DNA of 22,503 nucleotides, from IMG/VR virus record IMGVR_UViG_3300023184_005763, positions 1 to 22,503 of that record; one strand, written 5' to 3'. The notes under the pieces are model-generated. The model did not search any database, was not told where the DNA came from, and was given only the letters and a program-made list of their open reading frames with translations. Made by a program: the position numbers and the translations under genes. Of the stretch, positions 7,487 to 15,027 are shown in pieces; positions within the stretch are counted from its first letter, which is position 1; each line of letters opens with the position of its first letter. This stretch comes from a virus.

Positions 7487-7785
7487 TGTAATTCCTCTAT
7501 TCGTATACTACGATCTTCAATAAACAAATCATAGAACGGCTTGTCGCACCGCAATTCGTGGTGGTTTGCACCCCAACTGTTAAGTTGTTGTTTGGTTAAT
7601 GCGTACCAGTCAACACCACTCCTACTGCCTCTTGCCGTCCAATATACAATACGATTTCCTTCACTGTAAAGACGATTAATCTTTGCTATATTTTCGTAGT
7701 TAGGAACAGATTTGCTGTACTCTCTAGGGTTGTCAGGAGTTACACAAATAGTTTCATCAATGTCCACAAATATAGTTTTACCCAT
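7483..7785 (-). CDS. Small HAD-type phosphatase of the capsule/LPS biosynthesis type
   Basis: A 100-residue protein when started at the ATG at 7785, where the protein reads MGKTIFVDIDETIC; the longer frame from 7833 would add 16 residues of no family character inside the preceding gene. HAD motif I is FVDIDET (Asp8 and Asp10), motif II is YWTARG at 48-53, motif III is Lys82 in DKPFYD, and motif IV is IEDRS at 89-93. Asp8 would be the nucleophile that takes the phosphate. There is almost no cap domain, as in small capsule-linked HAD phosphatases acting on phosphosugars or phosphoglycerol. The start overlaps the nucleotidyltransferase stop by eight bases, and the end overlaps the GDPD-like gene by four. 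A role in removing phosphate from a sugar-phosphate intermediate is inferred. Confidence 0.8.
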   Translation of the reverse strand: MGKTIFVDIDETICVTPDNPREYSKSVPNYENIAKINRLYSEGNRIVYWTARGSRSGVDWYALTKQQLNSWGANHHELRCDKPFYDLFIEDRSIRIEELQ

Positions 7786-8602
7786 TATGGTACGCTTCCC
7801 AATACAAATAGCACCGAAGCAAATCGTCCTCATTCTTTACTTGTTTGCCTTTAAGGATAGTTGCCCATGCCGCAAAGTTTTCCACCTCTTCTGGTGTTCC
7901 AAACACAGTAACAAAAGGAGTGTCGTAGTATCCTACTCGCAATCCGTCCTCTAGGAGCAGATTGTAGACAAGAGTTACATAATACTCTCCGTTGTATTGA
8001 ATGTCCCGAACCACAGCAAGATCAAAATACTTTTTAATATCTGATCCTCGTTTAAAATAATACATTCCTGTGGACGCGTGTTCGTTCATCGGATTGTCTG
8101 TATAGCACGCCTTTTCCTTTATCTCGTCAATAAGTGGATATTCCCCTGCAGGTTTAACAAACGCCATCTTGGTGTTTGCAAGAGTATGAGGATGAAAATC
8201 TGTGTGAGTCAACACACAACCGTCCAAACGAGACCTAGCAACCGTTGCCAAAAAGTCTTGACGATCCCATATATGAGGATTGTCGCAATAAGAAACGATT
8301 ACTTGCTCGTCGTCCTGAATGTAATCGTATGCTGCTTTGACTGTATGAACAGGGCCTAATTTGTGTTGTGGCATAGAAATAATAACAGCATTTGGTTTTA
8401 AAGCAAGCAAAACCTCCCGCATATCTGTGGTTTCTAGATGAGTATCGTTGCATATAAAAACAAATTCATCACTAGAATCAAACATATCTAAAATGTATTC
8501 AATGATTCGTTTTCCGTTTACACGGATTAGGGGTTTAGGATCGGTATACCCCTTTTCAACAAACCGATTACCTGTTCCTGCCATTGGAATTATAATTTTC
8601 AT
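7778..8602 (-). CDS. Sugar-phosphate nucleotidyltransferase
   Basis: A 274-residue protein of the nucleotidyl transferase (GT-A-like) family. The signature is at the N-terminus: IIPMAGTGNRF at 4-14 (nucleotide-binding loop), then KGYTDPKPLI at 17-26 with the catalytic lysine at 23. LGPVHTVKAA at 82-91 and SYCDNPH at 104-110 follow; Asp107 would bind the metal. Such enzymes join a sugar phosphate with an NTP to give an NDP-sugar and pyrophosphate. Which sugar and nucleotide are used cannot be read from the sequence. A start with AAGG upstream is clear, and the preceding coiled-coil gene ends eight bases before it. Together with the kinase/aldolase and HAD genes it probably forms the donor-supply part of the island. 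Confidence 0.88.
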   Translation of the reverse strand: MKIIIPMAGTGNRFVEKGYTDPKPLIRVNGKRIIEYILDMFDSSDEFVFICNDTHLETTDMREVLLALKPNAVIISMPQHKLGPVHTVKAAYDYIQDDEQVIVSYCDNPHIWDRQDFLATVARSRLDGCVLTHTDFHPHTLANTKMAFVKPAGEYPLIDEIKEKACYTDNPMNEHASTGMYYFKRGSDIKKYFDLAVVRDIQYNGEYYVTLVYNLLLEDGLRVGYYDTPFVTVFGTPEEVENFAAWATILKGKQVKNEDDLLRCYLYWEAYHNG

Positions 8603-8610
8603 GATACGCC

Positions 8611-8751
8611 TTATTGTTGAGGATTTTGAACATGGACACGAACAAATTGATTTATGTATCGCTCCATATCTTTTATTTGTTGAACTAGAATTACTGCTTG
8701 GTATTTAAGTTTTTCTACTTCTTTTTTAATTTCTTCTAGTTCGTCCATCAT
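8611..8751 (-). CDS. Small coiled-coil protein, 46 residues
   Basis: A short gene between the kinase/aldolase and nucleotidyltransferase genes. It starts at the ATG at 8751, overlaps the upstream stop (ATGATG with TGA inside), has AAGAG about five bases upstream and ends with TAA at 8611. The product begins MMDELEEIKKEVEKL and continues as a charged, heptad-like helix up to about residue 35, followed by a short tail ending in NPQQ. It is not recognised as any family. The tight fit between two real genes, the good ribosome binding site and the absence of any other explanation for this gap support it. It could serve as an oligomerisation partner or adaptor, which is a guess. Confidence 0.65.
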   Translation of the reverse strand: MMDELEEIKKEVEKLKYQAVILVQQIKDMERYINQFVRVHVQNPQQ

Positions 8752-10172
8752 TTATTCTCTTGCAAAGATTTTCTGATTTTTTCTAACGGCATTGTAACCA
8801 ATTTTTGGATTTCGTCAACCCCTAAAAAATTAGGAGTAAGTGAAGACCCTTGAATAAGGTGAAGTATGTAATTATTGGTCAAGCATAATTCTGTGGGGAA
8901 AACCGCGGCATCAGGAAAAAGAGGAGGGTTCGTTTGAACCAAGTCCTCTTCCGAATCCACAAACGATTCTACATGAGATCCTAACCATCGTTTGCAACGA
9001 TTGTTTATTTCTTCGGTTAAACGGATTGCTTCTTTGCTGGTGCTTCCTCCAACAATAAGTCCGTGATTTTGTAAGAAAAAGATATTAGTATTAGGTTTAG
9101 GAGTTATGCGATTAACCAAATCAACTCCAGGAGTTGTGTACTCCACAAACTCGTAAGACATATCTGCAAAAATAGATTCTATTACAGTTTCAGATTCTTT
9201 GCTACACAACAGAGCATTTAAATGGATAGGATGTGTGTGAATAACCACCCGATTCGGCAAACTCATATGAAATCCTGTTTCCATTGACGGATTATGGTTT
9301 CCTGTTTTCTTTGACGCAGAAATATAACTAGAATAGTCTTGGTCAGAAACAAACTTGGGAAGAGTGGAACTTAGGATATCACACACGCAGAATCCGTGGT
9401 AAAGATTGACATCTGCCATCTTTGCTCCTGAAGACTTAATGATCAATCCTCCTGCTGACTTAACTGAAACATTTCCACCTCTACCTTGAACCAAAGTAGG
9501 TTCTAACGACAACCATTTGCATATATCCATGAATTGGGTTAGAGATTCGTAGAAATCTTTTACAAGAAGCATTAAATCGTCTCCTCTACCAGTAACACAA
9601 ACATACCAAAGAGATATGCTGCAATCTGCATTCTTTGTGAATTTTACTACGATATCTGCATTGTGTCTTTGCGGAGAGATATATTGTCGTTCGTCTACCT
9701 GTCGCCTTCGTATGGTGTCCCTAACTTCATTTTCAGTATATCCTCGTTTCTTAGTGTCTCTTTTTATTTTCCACTCAGTTTTTAACTGCTCGTCGGTGTC
9801 CACATAAATTTTAATATCAGCAAGTTCTAAAGTTGGTTTGTGATAGAGTGCGTGTAACCCTTCATAAATGATGTACGGTTTGGGGGTTAGGGTAACAAGA
9901 GAATCAAATTCTCCTGTGTCATGGTTGTATAAACGACGATCTATGCTACCACCCTTTTTCAGTGTGGTTAGGTGTGCATGACCCATATCTAAATTGTTAG
10001 ATTCAGGATGTAAATGTGTGGTTTTTTTCCAAGCAGGATTGTTTCGTTCCCACCGATGAAGATCGTCTCCACTCAGACACAAAGATTTGTTAGTTCCCAA
10101 AACACTTTGTATAATCTTTGAGATGGTAGTTTTACCAACACCAGAACTTCCTGATATACAAATAAGAGACAT
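8748..10172 (-). CDS. Kinase (uridine kinase/phosphoribulokinase type) fused to class II aldolase
   Basis: A 474-residue two-domain protein. Residues about 1-200 form a P-loop kinase: Walker A GSSGVGKTT at 8-16, SGDDLHRW at 34-41, YEGLHAL at 103-109 (like the EGLHP of phosphoribulokinases) and RRRQVDE at 155-161. Residues about 205-474 form a class II aldolase/adducin domain: GRGGNVSVK at 230-238, IKSSGA at 245-250, catalytic Glu candidate 298 in SMETGFH, Zn ligands His312 and His314 in HTHP, and the third His370 in QNHGLIVGG. The aldolase site therefore looks complete. A kinase that phosphorylates a sugar or aldehyde and an aldolase that cleaves or joins the product would make a channelled pair; the real substrates are unknown. 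The TAA of the upstream gene abuts the ATG directly, with AGGA ahead of it. Confidence 0.88.
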   Translation of the reverse strand: MSLICISGSSGVGKTTISKIIQSVLGTNKSLCLSGDDLHRWERNNPAWKKTTHLHPESNNLDMGHAHLTTLKKGGSIDRRLYNHDTGEFDSLVTLTPKPYIIYEGLHALYHKPTLELADIKIYVDTDEQLKTEWKIKRDTKKRGYTENEVRDTIRRRQVDERQYISPQRHNADIVVKFTKNADCSISLWYVCVTGRGDDLMLLVKDFYESLTQFMDICKWLSLEPTLVQGRGGNVSVKSAGGLIIKSSGAKMADVNLYHGFCVCDILSSTLPKFVSDQDYSSYISASKKTGNHNPSMETGFHMSLPNRVVIHTHPIHLNALLCSKESETVIESIFADMSYEFVEYTTPGVDLVNRITPKPNTNIFFLQNHGLIVGGSTSKEAIRLTEEINNRCKRWLGSHVESFVDSEEDLVQTNPPLFPDAAVFPTELCLTNNYILHLIQGSSLTPNFLGVDEIQKLVTMPLEKIRKSLQENK

Positions 10173-11087
10173 TTATACCATTCCTGCAATTTCTAGAATA
10201 CGCATCATTGCAGACTCTTGATCCTGATACGGACGATGACAGTGCAAATCCATATAACCTTTATTTCTCAATTTGTTTTCGTCGTAAACATAATCAGTTC
10301 CGTTCCATTGAGGAATCCACATGCCGTTTGCATCACGCAAGTTTCCTACACGATCAATCTTTCCGTCAAATATCGGATACTCTTTGCCGTAGAATCCATT
10401 AAATTTCTTTGCCTTTATTCCATACCAAATTTGTTCAGAAGTATATCCTTCCTCGGCAACCCAATATTGTCCGTGATTTACTAAAGACTTGTTTAAACTT
10501 GCTCTTGCATCCTCTTTAATCATGCCGTGAATTTTCAAATCTATGACTTTTTTAACTATTTCTTTAAACGACTTACCGTTAAAGAATAATTTTTCGTAAA
10601 GATGACCCTTTGCTATATGATAATGTCCAGGAAGATCGTATCCACCATTAACATACGATCCAAGTTTCATAAATGAGTCTGCAGGAATTCCTGGCATACC
10701 GTCCACTCTTCTGCCTGGACGCATCTGTGCAGTCAGGGTATAGTTTAAATGTGCGTATGCGTCTTCAGGAATACTTGGCAGGTCGTTTAAGAAGTATTCT
10801 GTTTGAAGTGGAATCTGATCCATATCTCCAATAATCCAAGTCTTATCTGGTTCTGTTTGTGGATGGTAGAATTTTCCAAATTGAATCTGAATAATTTCTG
10901 GTAAATCAGAATCAAACTTCATTTCTACTATTTCTCCATACTCCTCGGACATATTGCACTTTGTTTTGTCTCCGTACAGCAAACAAACAGGTTCTACCCC
11001 GAACTTAGTTTTCCAAACTTTAGACTGAATGTTCCACCAAGGACTAAACATTTCAGAACAACCAAATACTACTTTATCAATTTTCAT
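10173..11087 (-). CDS. Putative glycosyltransferase, unassigned family
   Basis: A 304-residue protein that I do not place in a named family. The N-terminal part looks like a GT-A nucleotide-binding half: VVFGCSEMF, then VCLLYGD at 34-40, and WIIGDMDQIPL at 84-94, where GDMD at 87-90 could be the metal-binding DxD. Downstream motifs include NGGYDLPGHYHIAKG and near the end LHCHRPYQDQES. No membrane segment is present, so it is likely cytoplasmic. It sits between the SDR and kinase/aldolase genes with a four-base gap upstream and a ribosome binding site AAAGGA. A glycosyltransferase role rests on the DxD-like motif and on context, not on clear homology. Confidence 0.7.
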   Translation of the reverse strand: MKIDKVVFGCSEMFSPWWNIQSKVWKTKFGVEPVCLLYGDKTKCNMSEEYGEIVEMKFDSDLPEIIQIQFGKFYHPQTEPDKTWIIGDMDQIPLQTEYFLNDLPSIPEDAYAHLNYTLTAQMRPGRRVDGMPGIPADSFMKLGSYVNGGYDLPGHYHIAKGHLYEKLFFNGKSFKEIVKKVIDLKIHGMIKEDARASLNKSLVNHGQYWVAEEGYTSEQIWYGIKAKKFNGFYGKEYPIFDGKIDRVGNLRDANGMWIPQWNGTDYVYDENKLRNKGYMDLHCHRPYQDQESAMMRILEIAGMV

Positions 11088-11091
11088 GGGA

Positions 11092-11898
11092 TTATCCTTT
11101 TGTTAGTGTTTTCAATTCTTTTACTGTTAAATCAATTAAATGATCAACATCATATTTTTTATTTCTTTTTGAAGAGTAGAACACATTTTTTCTATAGATT
11201 GAAGGTCTACTCGTATCCTCTTTCACCATTTCTCTATAATTTAGACCAGAGTGTGTATAAAGCAACTCTATAAAGTCCCCAACATGAACAACTCTGCCAG
11301 AACCAACTACCTCATCAACTCCTGACAAATTTTCAACACTAGCGTCTACAACCATCTGAGGATGAAGAAGTTCTCTGTAATACTGAACATCTCCAATTGA
11401 AATGGGAGTTTTGTTTATTATAGCCTTAAATATTTTACCAAACAGGAACTCTTGTGCTCTATACACACTATTAAAATTGAATGGATACAATACAGAAACA
11501 TTAGGATACTTTTTTTTGTCTCTTAGTATTCCACTAACAATTCGTTTAGAGTTGGTGTATATATTTTCATAAAAACAAAAAGGATCAGTTAATTGTATGG
11601 GGCCTGTTGTATTGTTCCAAAGTTCTGCTGTAGAATAATACACAATCTTATTTGAAACTTCTTTTAGATTATCTATTACATCTAAAGTTTTTTGGACATT
11701 AATAGACCAAAATAGTTCTTTTGTTTTTTCATCCGCAATTTCTGTAAGGTATGTTCTATGCTCACCAAAACAAATGTATACAGCATCCCACTTAGTTTTC
11801 TTTAGAGAATTTAAATCTATTTCTCTTGAAGAAATTTTTATATAATCCTCTGGAAAATAATGGGATAATTGAGATGTGCTACCCAATACTAGATTCAT
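11092..11898 (-). CDS. NAD(P)-dependent sugar epimerase/dehydratase (extended SDR)
   Basis: A 268-residue protein of the extended short-chain dehydrogenase type, a little shorter than usual (300-340). The Rossmann nucleotide loop is reduced to LVLGSTSQL at 3-11. YYSTAELW at 87-94 corresponds to the catalytic Ser/Thr strand, and YTNSK at 114-118 gives the YxxxK pair (Tyr114, Lys118). LHPQMVVDASV and VVHVGDF follow as in nucleotide-sugar epimerases and RmlD-type reductases. Such enzymes change the configuration or oxidation state of NDP-sugars. The exact reaction is not evident. A ribosome binding site GAAGG stands seven bases upstream. Base composition is noticeably AT-rich compared with the uvsX and polymerase genes, suggesting a separate origin. 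Confidence 0.8.
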   Translation of the reverse strand: MNLVLGSTSQLSHYFPEDYIKISSREIDLNSLKKTKWDAVYICFGEHRTYLTEIADEKTKELFWSINVQKTLDVIDNLKEVSNKIVYYSTAELWNNTTGPIQLTDPFCFYENIYTNSKRIVSGILRDKKKYPNVSVLYPFNFNSVYRAQEFLFGKIFKAIINKTPISIGDVQYYRELLHPQMVVDASVENLSGVDEVVGSGRVVHVGDFIELLYTHSGLNYREMVKEDTSRPSIYRKNVFYSSKRNKKYDVDHLIDLTVKELKTLTKG

Positions 11899-11908
11899 GG
11901 TAAAGCCT

Positions 11909-12508
11909 TCACAAGTTTACAGTTTTTAATTTTAGTTTCTGAATAATTTCTTTGTATTTTGCGTAATTTGGATGGATATACCAATCTTCAAAAATCCAAC
12001 CCTTGTGTAGATTATCAAGAGTTGCTTCGTGACCAACATTTTCCACCACTCTTATATAACCTTTCACAGACAAGAAGTTGAAAATATTTGACTTTAATTC
12101 TACAACTCCAGGATTTTGTGTGTACAAATTGTGTTCAATGGTGGCAACTTTAAATGTATATCCCGCATCCACGAAAGATTTAACTGCGTTAAAATCCTGA
12201 CCCTCAATATCAATAGACAGATAATCCACAATAGAAGGAACTCCATTCTCTTTAAGAATATCTCCTAATTTTCTTGTTGTGGAATTTCCATCACCAATCA
12301 TTGCAGTTACACAGATACACGATCTGTTTTTTATTCTATTCACATCACCGTCAACAACTATTCCCTTCCACCCTCTCTCTTCAAACAATAAACTATTACT
12401 TTCTGTTTTGGGATCATCACATCCTCCTCCAACATCAACGAAATATCCAATTTCTTGTTTGTTTAAAACAAGGTCAACAAAATCGTCTTGAGATGCTTGT
12501 GAATACAT
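11909..12508 (-). CDS. FkbM-family SAM-dependent methyltransferase (copy 2)
   Basis: A 199-residue methyltransferase. The start YSQASQDDF is typical of FkbM-like proteins. SAM-binding motif I is FVDVGGG at 23-29, followed by LLFEERGWKG and VVDGD at 51-55, and LSIDIEG at 97-103 corresponds to the conserved DIEG/DVEG strand. FkbM enzymes methylate hydroxyl groups of sugars or polyketides; in a glycosyltransferase cluster a sugar O-methyltransferase is the likely role. A second member of the family is at 15008..15628; the two share only the core motifs, so they are not a recent copy. AGAAGG stands six bases before the ATG, and the gap to the upstream gene is two bases. Confidence 0.85.
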   Translation of the reverse strand: MYSQASQDDFVDLVLNKQEIGYFVDVGGGCDDPKTESNSLLFEERGWKGIVVDGDVNRIKNRSCICVTAMIGDGNSTTRKLGDILKENGVPSIVDYLSIDIEGQDFNAVKSFVDAGYTFKVATIEHNLYTQNPGVVELKSNIFNFLSVKGYIRVVENVGHEATLDNLHKGWIFEDWYIHPNYAKYKEIIQKLKLKTVNL

Positions 12509-12510
12509 TT

Positions 12511-13389
12511 TTAACCTTCTGCGTTTATTGCTAGTGCGGCAACAACACTCTTTCTATACGGTTCGGGAACAATATCAATGCGATTTTTATCAATATACTG
12601 AGTATTATTAACAACACCCCCATGTTGATACGAAAATTCTTTAATACACCAAACTTTTTCTGATGGCATAAACATGGTAGAACCTAGCCATCGTATGCAA
12701 TGATCTCCCCATCGCTTATAGAAAATATTTCCTGTGGAATCTAGGTAATTGAAATAGTCTTGGTAATTTGTAGAGCGATAAAAATCCATATCAACTATTT
12801 CAAAATTTGTATAATAAACTTCCAAATTCCATTCAAACTTGCTGTTTAAAACACGAGATTTATTTTCTTCCATGAATTTCTTGGTGGTATCCCATAATCC
12901 TTCGCAGGCCCAAGGAGCATCGGACTCTTCCTTTTCCATAAATGCGTAATGATAATCATTTTCACGCATAACTTTAAATGGATCACGAGTAACCTTTGAC
13001 AAAATGAAAGAGTCAGAATCGAGCCGCATGTACCATTTATATTTGGCTAAAGCAGGATGATTGAATATTTTTCCACCATAGAATCTGCACATATGACGAT
13101 ATCCCATTCTAAATTGGTTTAGAGATGGTGAATACAAATTGGGGTCTTCTGAAATTCCTTCGGGTAAAGCAAATTCAATTCGTTCAAACTTCATGTTTGG
13201 CATAAAACCAAAAGACAGAGAAAATTCTGTCAACAAATTTGCAATGTCAGGTTTAGTTAAATCGTCGTAGAAAACTATAACAGGATAATTTTCTTCTTTA
13301 TTAAAATTGGTATATAGAAAGTTAATACTATGCTTAAATACCCATAGATCACTTTTTCTTGTCATGTATACAATTGCTGCGTTTTCCAT
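12511..13389 (-). CDS. GT15-like (fungal KRE2/MNT1-type) mannosyltransferase homologue, copy 2
   Basis: A 292-residue protein that resembles the catalytic domain of fungal alpha-1,2-mannosyltransferases of CAZy family GT15. The shared order is: RHMCRFYGG at 98-106 (fungal RYxxRFxSG), YMRLDSDSF at 120-128 (fungal YWRxEPD, metal/donor site), TNFEIVDMDFYRS at 194-206 (fungal SNFEIGDLDFFRS, with the proposed catalytic Glu), YFNYLD with YKRWGD at 224-229 (fungal YERWGD) and SYQHGG at 253-258 (fungal YQHTP). It lacks the N-terminal membrane anchor of the yeast enzymes, so it is probably cytoplasmic. The donor may be GDP-mannose by family analogy, which is inference. It lies directly after its paralogue at 13404..14363 and has AAGGA eight bases before the ATG. 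Confidence 0.82.
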   Translation of the reverse strand: MENAAIVYMTRKSDLWVFKHSINFLYTNFNKEENYPVIVFYDDLTKPDIANLLTEFSLSFGFMPNMKFERIEFALPEGISEDPNLYSPSLNQFRMGYRHMCRFYGGKIFNHPALAKYKWYMRLDSDSFILSKVTRDPFKVMRENDYHYAFMEKEESDAPWACEGLWDTTKKFMEENKSRVLNSKFEWNLEVYYTNFEIVDMDFYRSTNYQDYFNYLDSTGNIFYKRWGDHCIRWLGSTMFMPSEKVWCIKEFSYQHGGVVNNTQYIDKNRIDIVPEPYRKSVVAALAINAEG

Positions 13390-13403
13390 ATTATAAATCC
13401 TTT

Positions 13404-14363
13404 TTATTCACCCCAATTTAAACCATCAGATCCGCCTGCTCTATATCTATTCAATCCAAACAACAATCTTTCTTTTCTGCTGTAGTGTTGTTCGGGCGAA
13501 CCGTCCACCAAAACTAAAATGTTTTCTGGTATTTCTTTGTTTGGTAGTGCATCAAAGTTTCGTATCCATGCGTTGTGTTGATAAGTAATATCTTTTACTG
13601 CCCAAACTTTAGCAGGATCTAATAGCATCTTTACACCTAACCAATGAATAGGAGCATCTCCCCATCTTTTGTAGAACAGATTTCCAGTTTCGTCTAGTTG
13701 GTCAAAATATGCCATATACTTTTCTCCTCGGAAAAAAGAAAACTTGGCAATTTCAAAATTGGTATAGAATAATCTGCAAGACCATTTGCCGTCAACAATA
13801 CTGTCTTGCAAATCTTTAGACATAGGAATATTGTGAATTTTCATAAACTTTTCAGTTTCTTCCCACAACCCTTGAACCACACTAGGAACTTCTCCGTCTT
13901 CTGTAGACATGTAGGCATATTCTTTGTCGTTGGTTTTCATGTACTCAAAAGGATCATACTCAATAGGAGAGTACAGGTACGAGTCAGAATCCAATCTCCA
14001 ATAATAATCGTATTTCAGCAGGCGAGAGTCTCTATAGATTCCTCCTGAATGAAATCTGCACATATGCCGATACCCCATCCATGCTTCACTCAATGGGATC
14101 GTATACTTGCTTGGATCTTCAGAAATTCCTTCAGGCAACTCAAACTTTAAAATTTCAAATTTGATATTAGGAATAAATCCAACTTTTTTGTGAAGTTCCA
14201 CAAGCAAGTTTGCAATTGTTGGTTTGTCGATATCGTCATGGAATACCACAATAGGATATTCCTTAACATATTTAAAATTTGTACAAAGCATACTCAGACT
14301 ACGATACAGCAAAGGAACATCTCTCATACGAGACATATAAATTATTACAGCATTTTCAGCCAT
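13404..14363 (-). CDS. GT15-like (fungal KRE2/MNT1-type) mannosyltransferase homologue, copy 1
   Basis: A 319-residue paralogue of the next gene. Its matches to fungal GT15 are even clearer: GYRHMCRFHSGG at 97-108, YYWRLDSDSYLYS at 120-132, TNFEIAKFSFFRG at 201-213, YKRWGDAPIHWLG at 231-243 and TYQHNAW at 260-266. The fungal counterparts are RYxxRFHSG, YWRxEPD, SNFEIGDLDFFRS, YERWGDAPVHS and YQHTPY. The DxD-like SDS pair, the Glu in NFEI and the His in YQH, which are conserved in the fungal family, are all kept. The C-terminus has an extra basic tail. The two copies share almost all these motifs but differ widely in between, so the duplication is old. The ATG overlaps the upstream GT2 gene by eight bases, with GAGG eight bases ahead. 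Confidence 0.83.
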   Translation of the reverse strand: MAENAVIIYMSRMRDVPLLYRSLSMLCTNFKYVKEYPIVVFHDDIDKPTIANLLVELHKKVGFIPNIKFEILKFELPEGISEDPSKYTIPLSEAWMGYRHMCRFHSGGIYRDSRLLKYDYYWRLDSDSYLYSPIEYDPFEYMKTNDKEYAYMSTEDGEVPSVVQGLWEETEKFMKIHNIPMSKDLQDSIVDGKWSCRLFYTNFEIAKFSFFRGEKYMAYFDQLDETGNLFYKRWGDAPIHWLGVKMLLDPAKVWAVKDITYQHNAWIRNFDALPNKEIPENILVLVDGSPEQHYSRKERLLFGLNRYRAGGSDGLNWGE

Positions 14364-15027
14364 TGGTTAACCTCACTCTAGACATATTTTCTACGGAAAC
14401 AGGATTGCTTGGTCTTTGTGTTTCAGTTACACTAGGAGACCAGCTATAGTAACACATAACCTTGTCAATTACAAGCTCAGTTTTTGCTAATTTGCAAGCA
14501 TCAAGGGTGAATGCTGCATCTTCTGCCCAATTAGAATCTCCAAAAGAAACTGACTGAGCAATTTCTCGCTTCCACAAACACCACTGCCACGGTGGACGCT
14601 GGCAAGGAACGGTGTTTCCATTCTTATCCACAGACAACTGATCAAAAGGATGTACTTGGTTGTGTGATAGACTTGTCTTTACCAACCAAGTTTTTCCGTG
14701 CATGGTCGCTTCTTGGTTGTAACAAATAACATCAACATCTAAATCCTCAGTTATCTTTTCTCTTAGTGTGGAGATATAATCATCGGATACGGTATCGTCG
14801 TCATCTATTATACACACATATCTTCCTGTTGCCATGCTTAACAGTAAAGATTTCTTTCTGCCAATAGACATCATCTTGTTGTCCATTAAAGACAAAACTT
14901 CAACATCTTTGCCGTCACCAATCTGACCAATTAGTTTAGAATAAAGAGGTTGAAGATACATTCTCATACGACTAGGAATACTAGGAATGCATATGCTTAT
15001 TTTTACATCATTCATGTGTTTGTTCAT
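14356..15027 (-). CDS. GT2-type glycosyltransferase (copy 2)
   Basis: A 223-residue GT-A protein. ISICIPSIPSR at 10-20 is the first strand and nucleotide-binding region, and CIIDDDDTVSDDY at 72-84 contains the metal-binding DxD. MDNKMMSIGRKKSLL at 48-62 precedes it as in the paralogue at 16337..16951; the spacing of these motifs is identical in both proteins, with DDDD at 75-78. A conserved PCQRPPWQWCLW and NWAEDAAF (the ED of the acceptor region) follow. The start at 15027 overlaps the preceding FkbM gene by 20 bases; an internal ATG at 15015 is an equally possible start, since neither has a clear ribosome binding site. The sugar and acceptor are unknown. Confidence 0.85.
   Translation of the reverse strand: MNKHMNDVKISICIPSIPSRMRMYLQPLYSKLIGQIGDGKDVEVLSLMDNKMMSIGRKKSLLLSMATGRYVCIIDDDDTVSDDYISTLREKITEDLDVDVICYNQEATMHGKTWLVKTSLSHNQVHPFDQLSVDKNGNTVPCQRPPWQWCLWKREIAQSVSFGDSNWAEDAAFTLDACKLAKTELVIDKVMCYYSWSPSVTETQRPSNPVSVENMSRVRLTNG

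Noticed and set aside
13390-13396. TATAAT next to the start of the second GT15-like gene
   Set aside because: It directly abuts the ATG with no room for a transcription start and no -35 element; it is simply AT-rich spacing after a good ribosome binding site.
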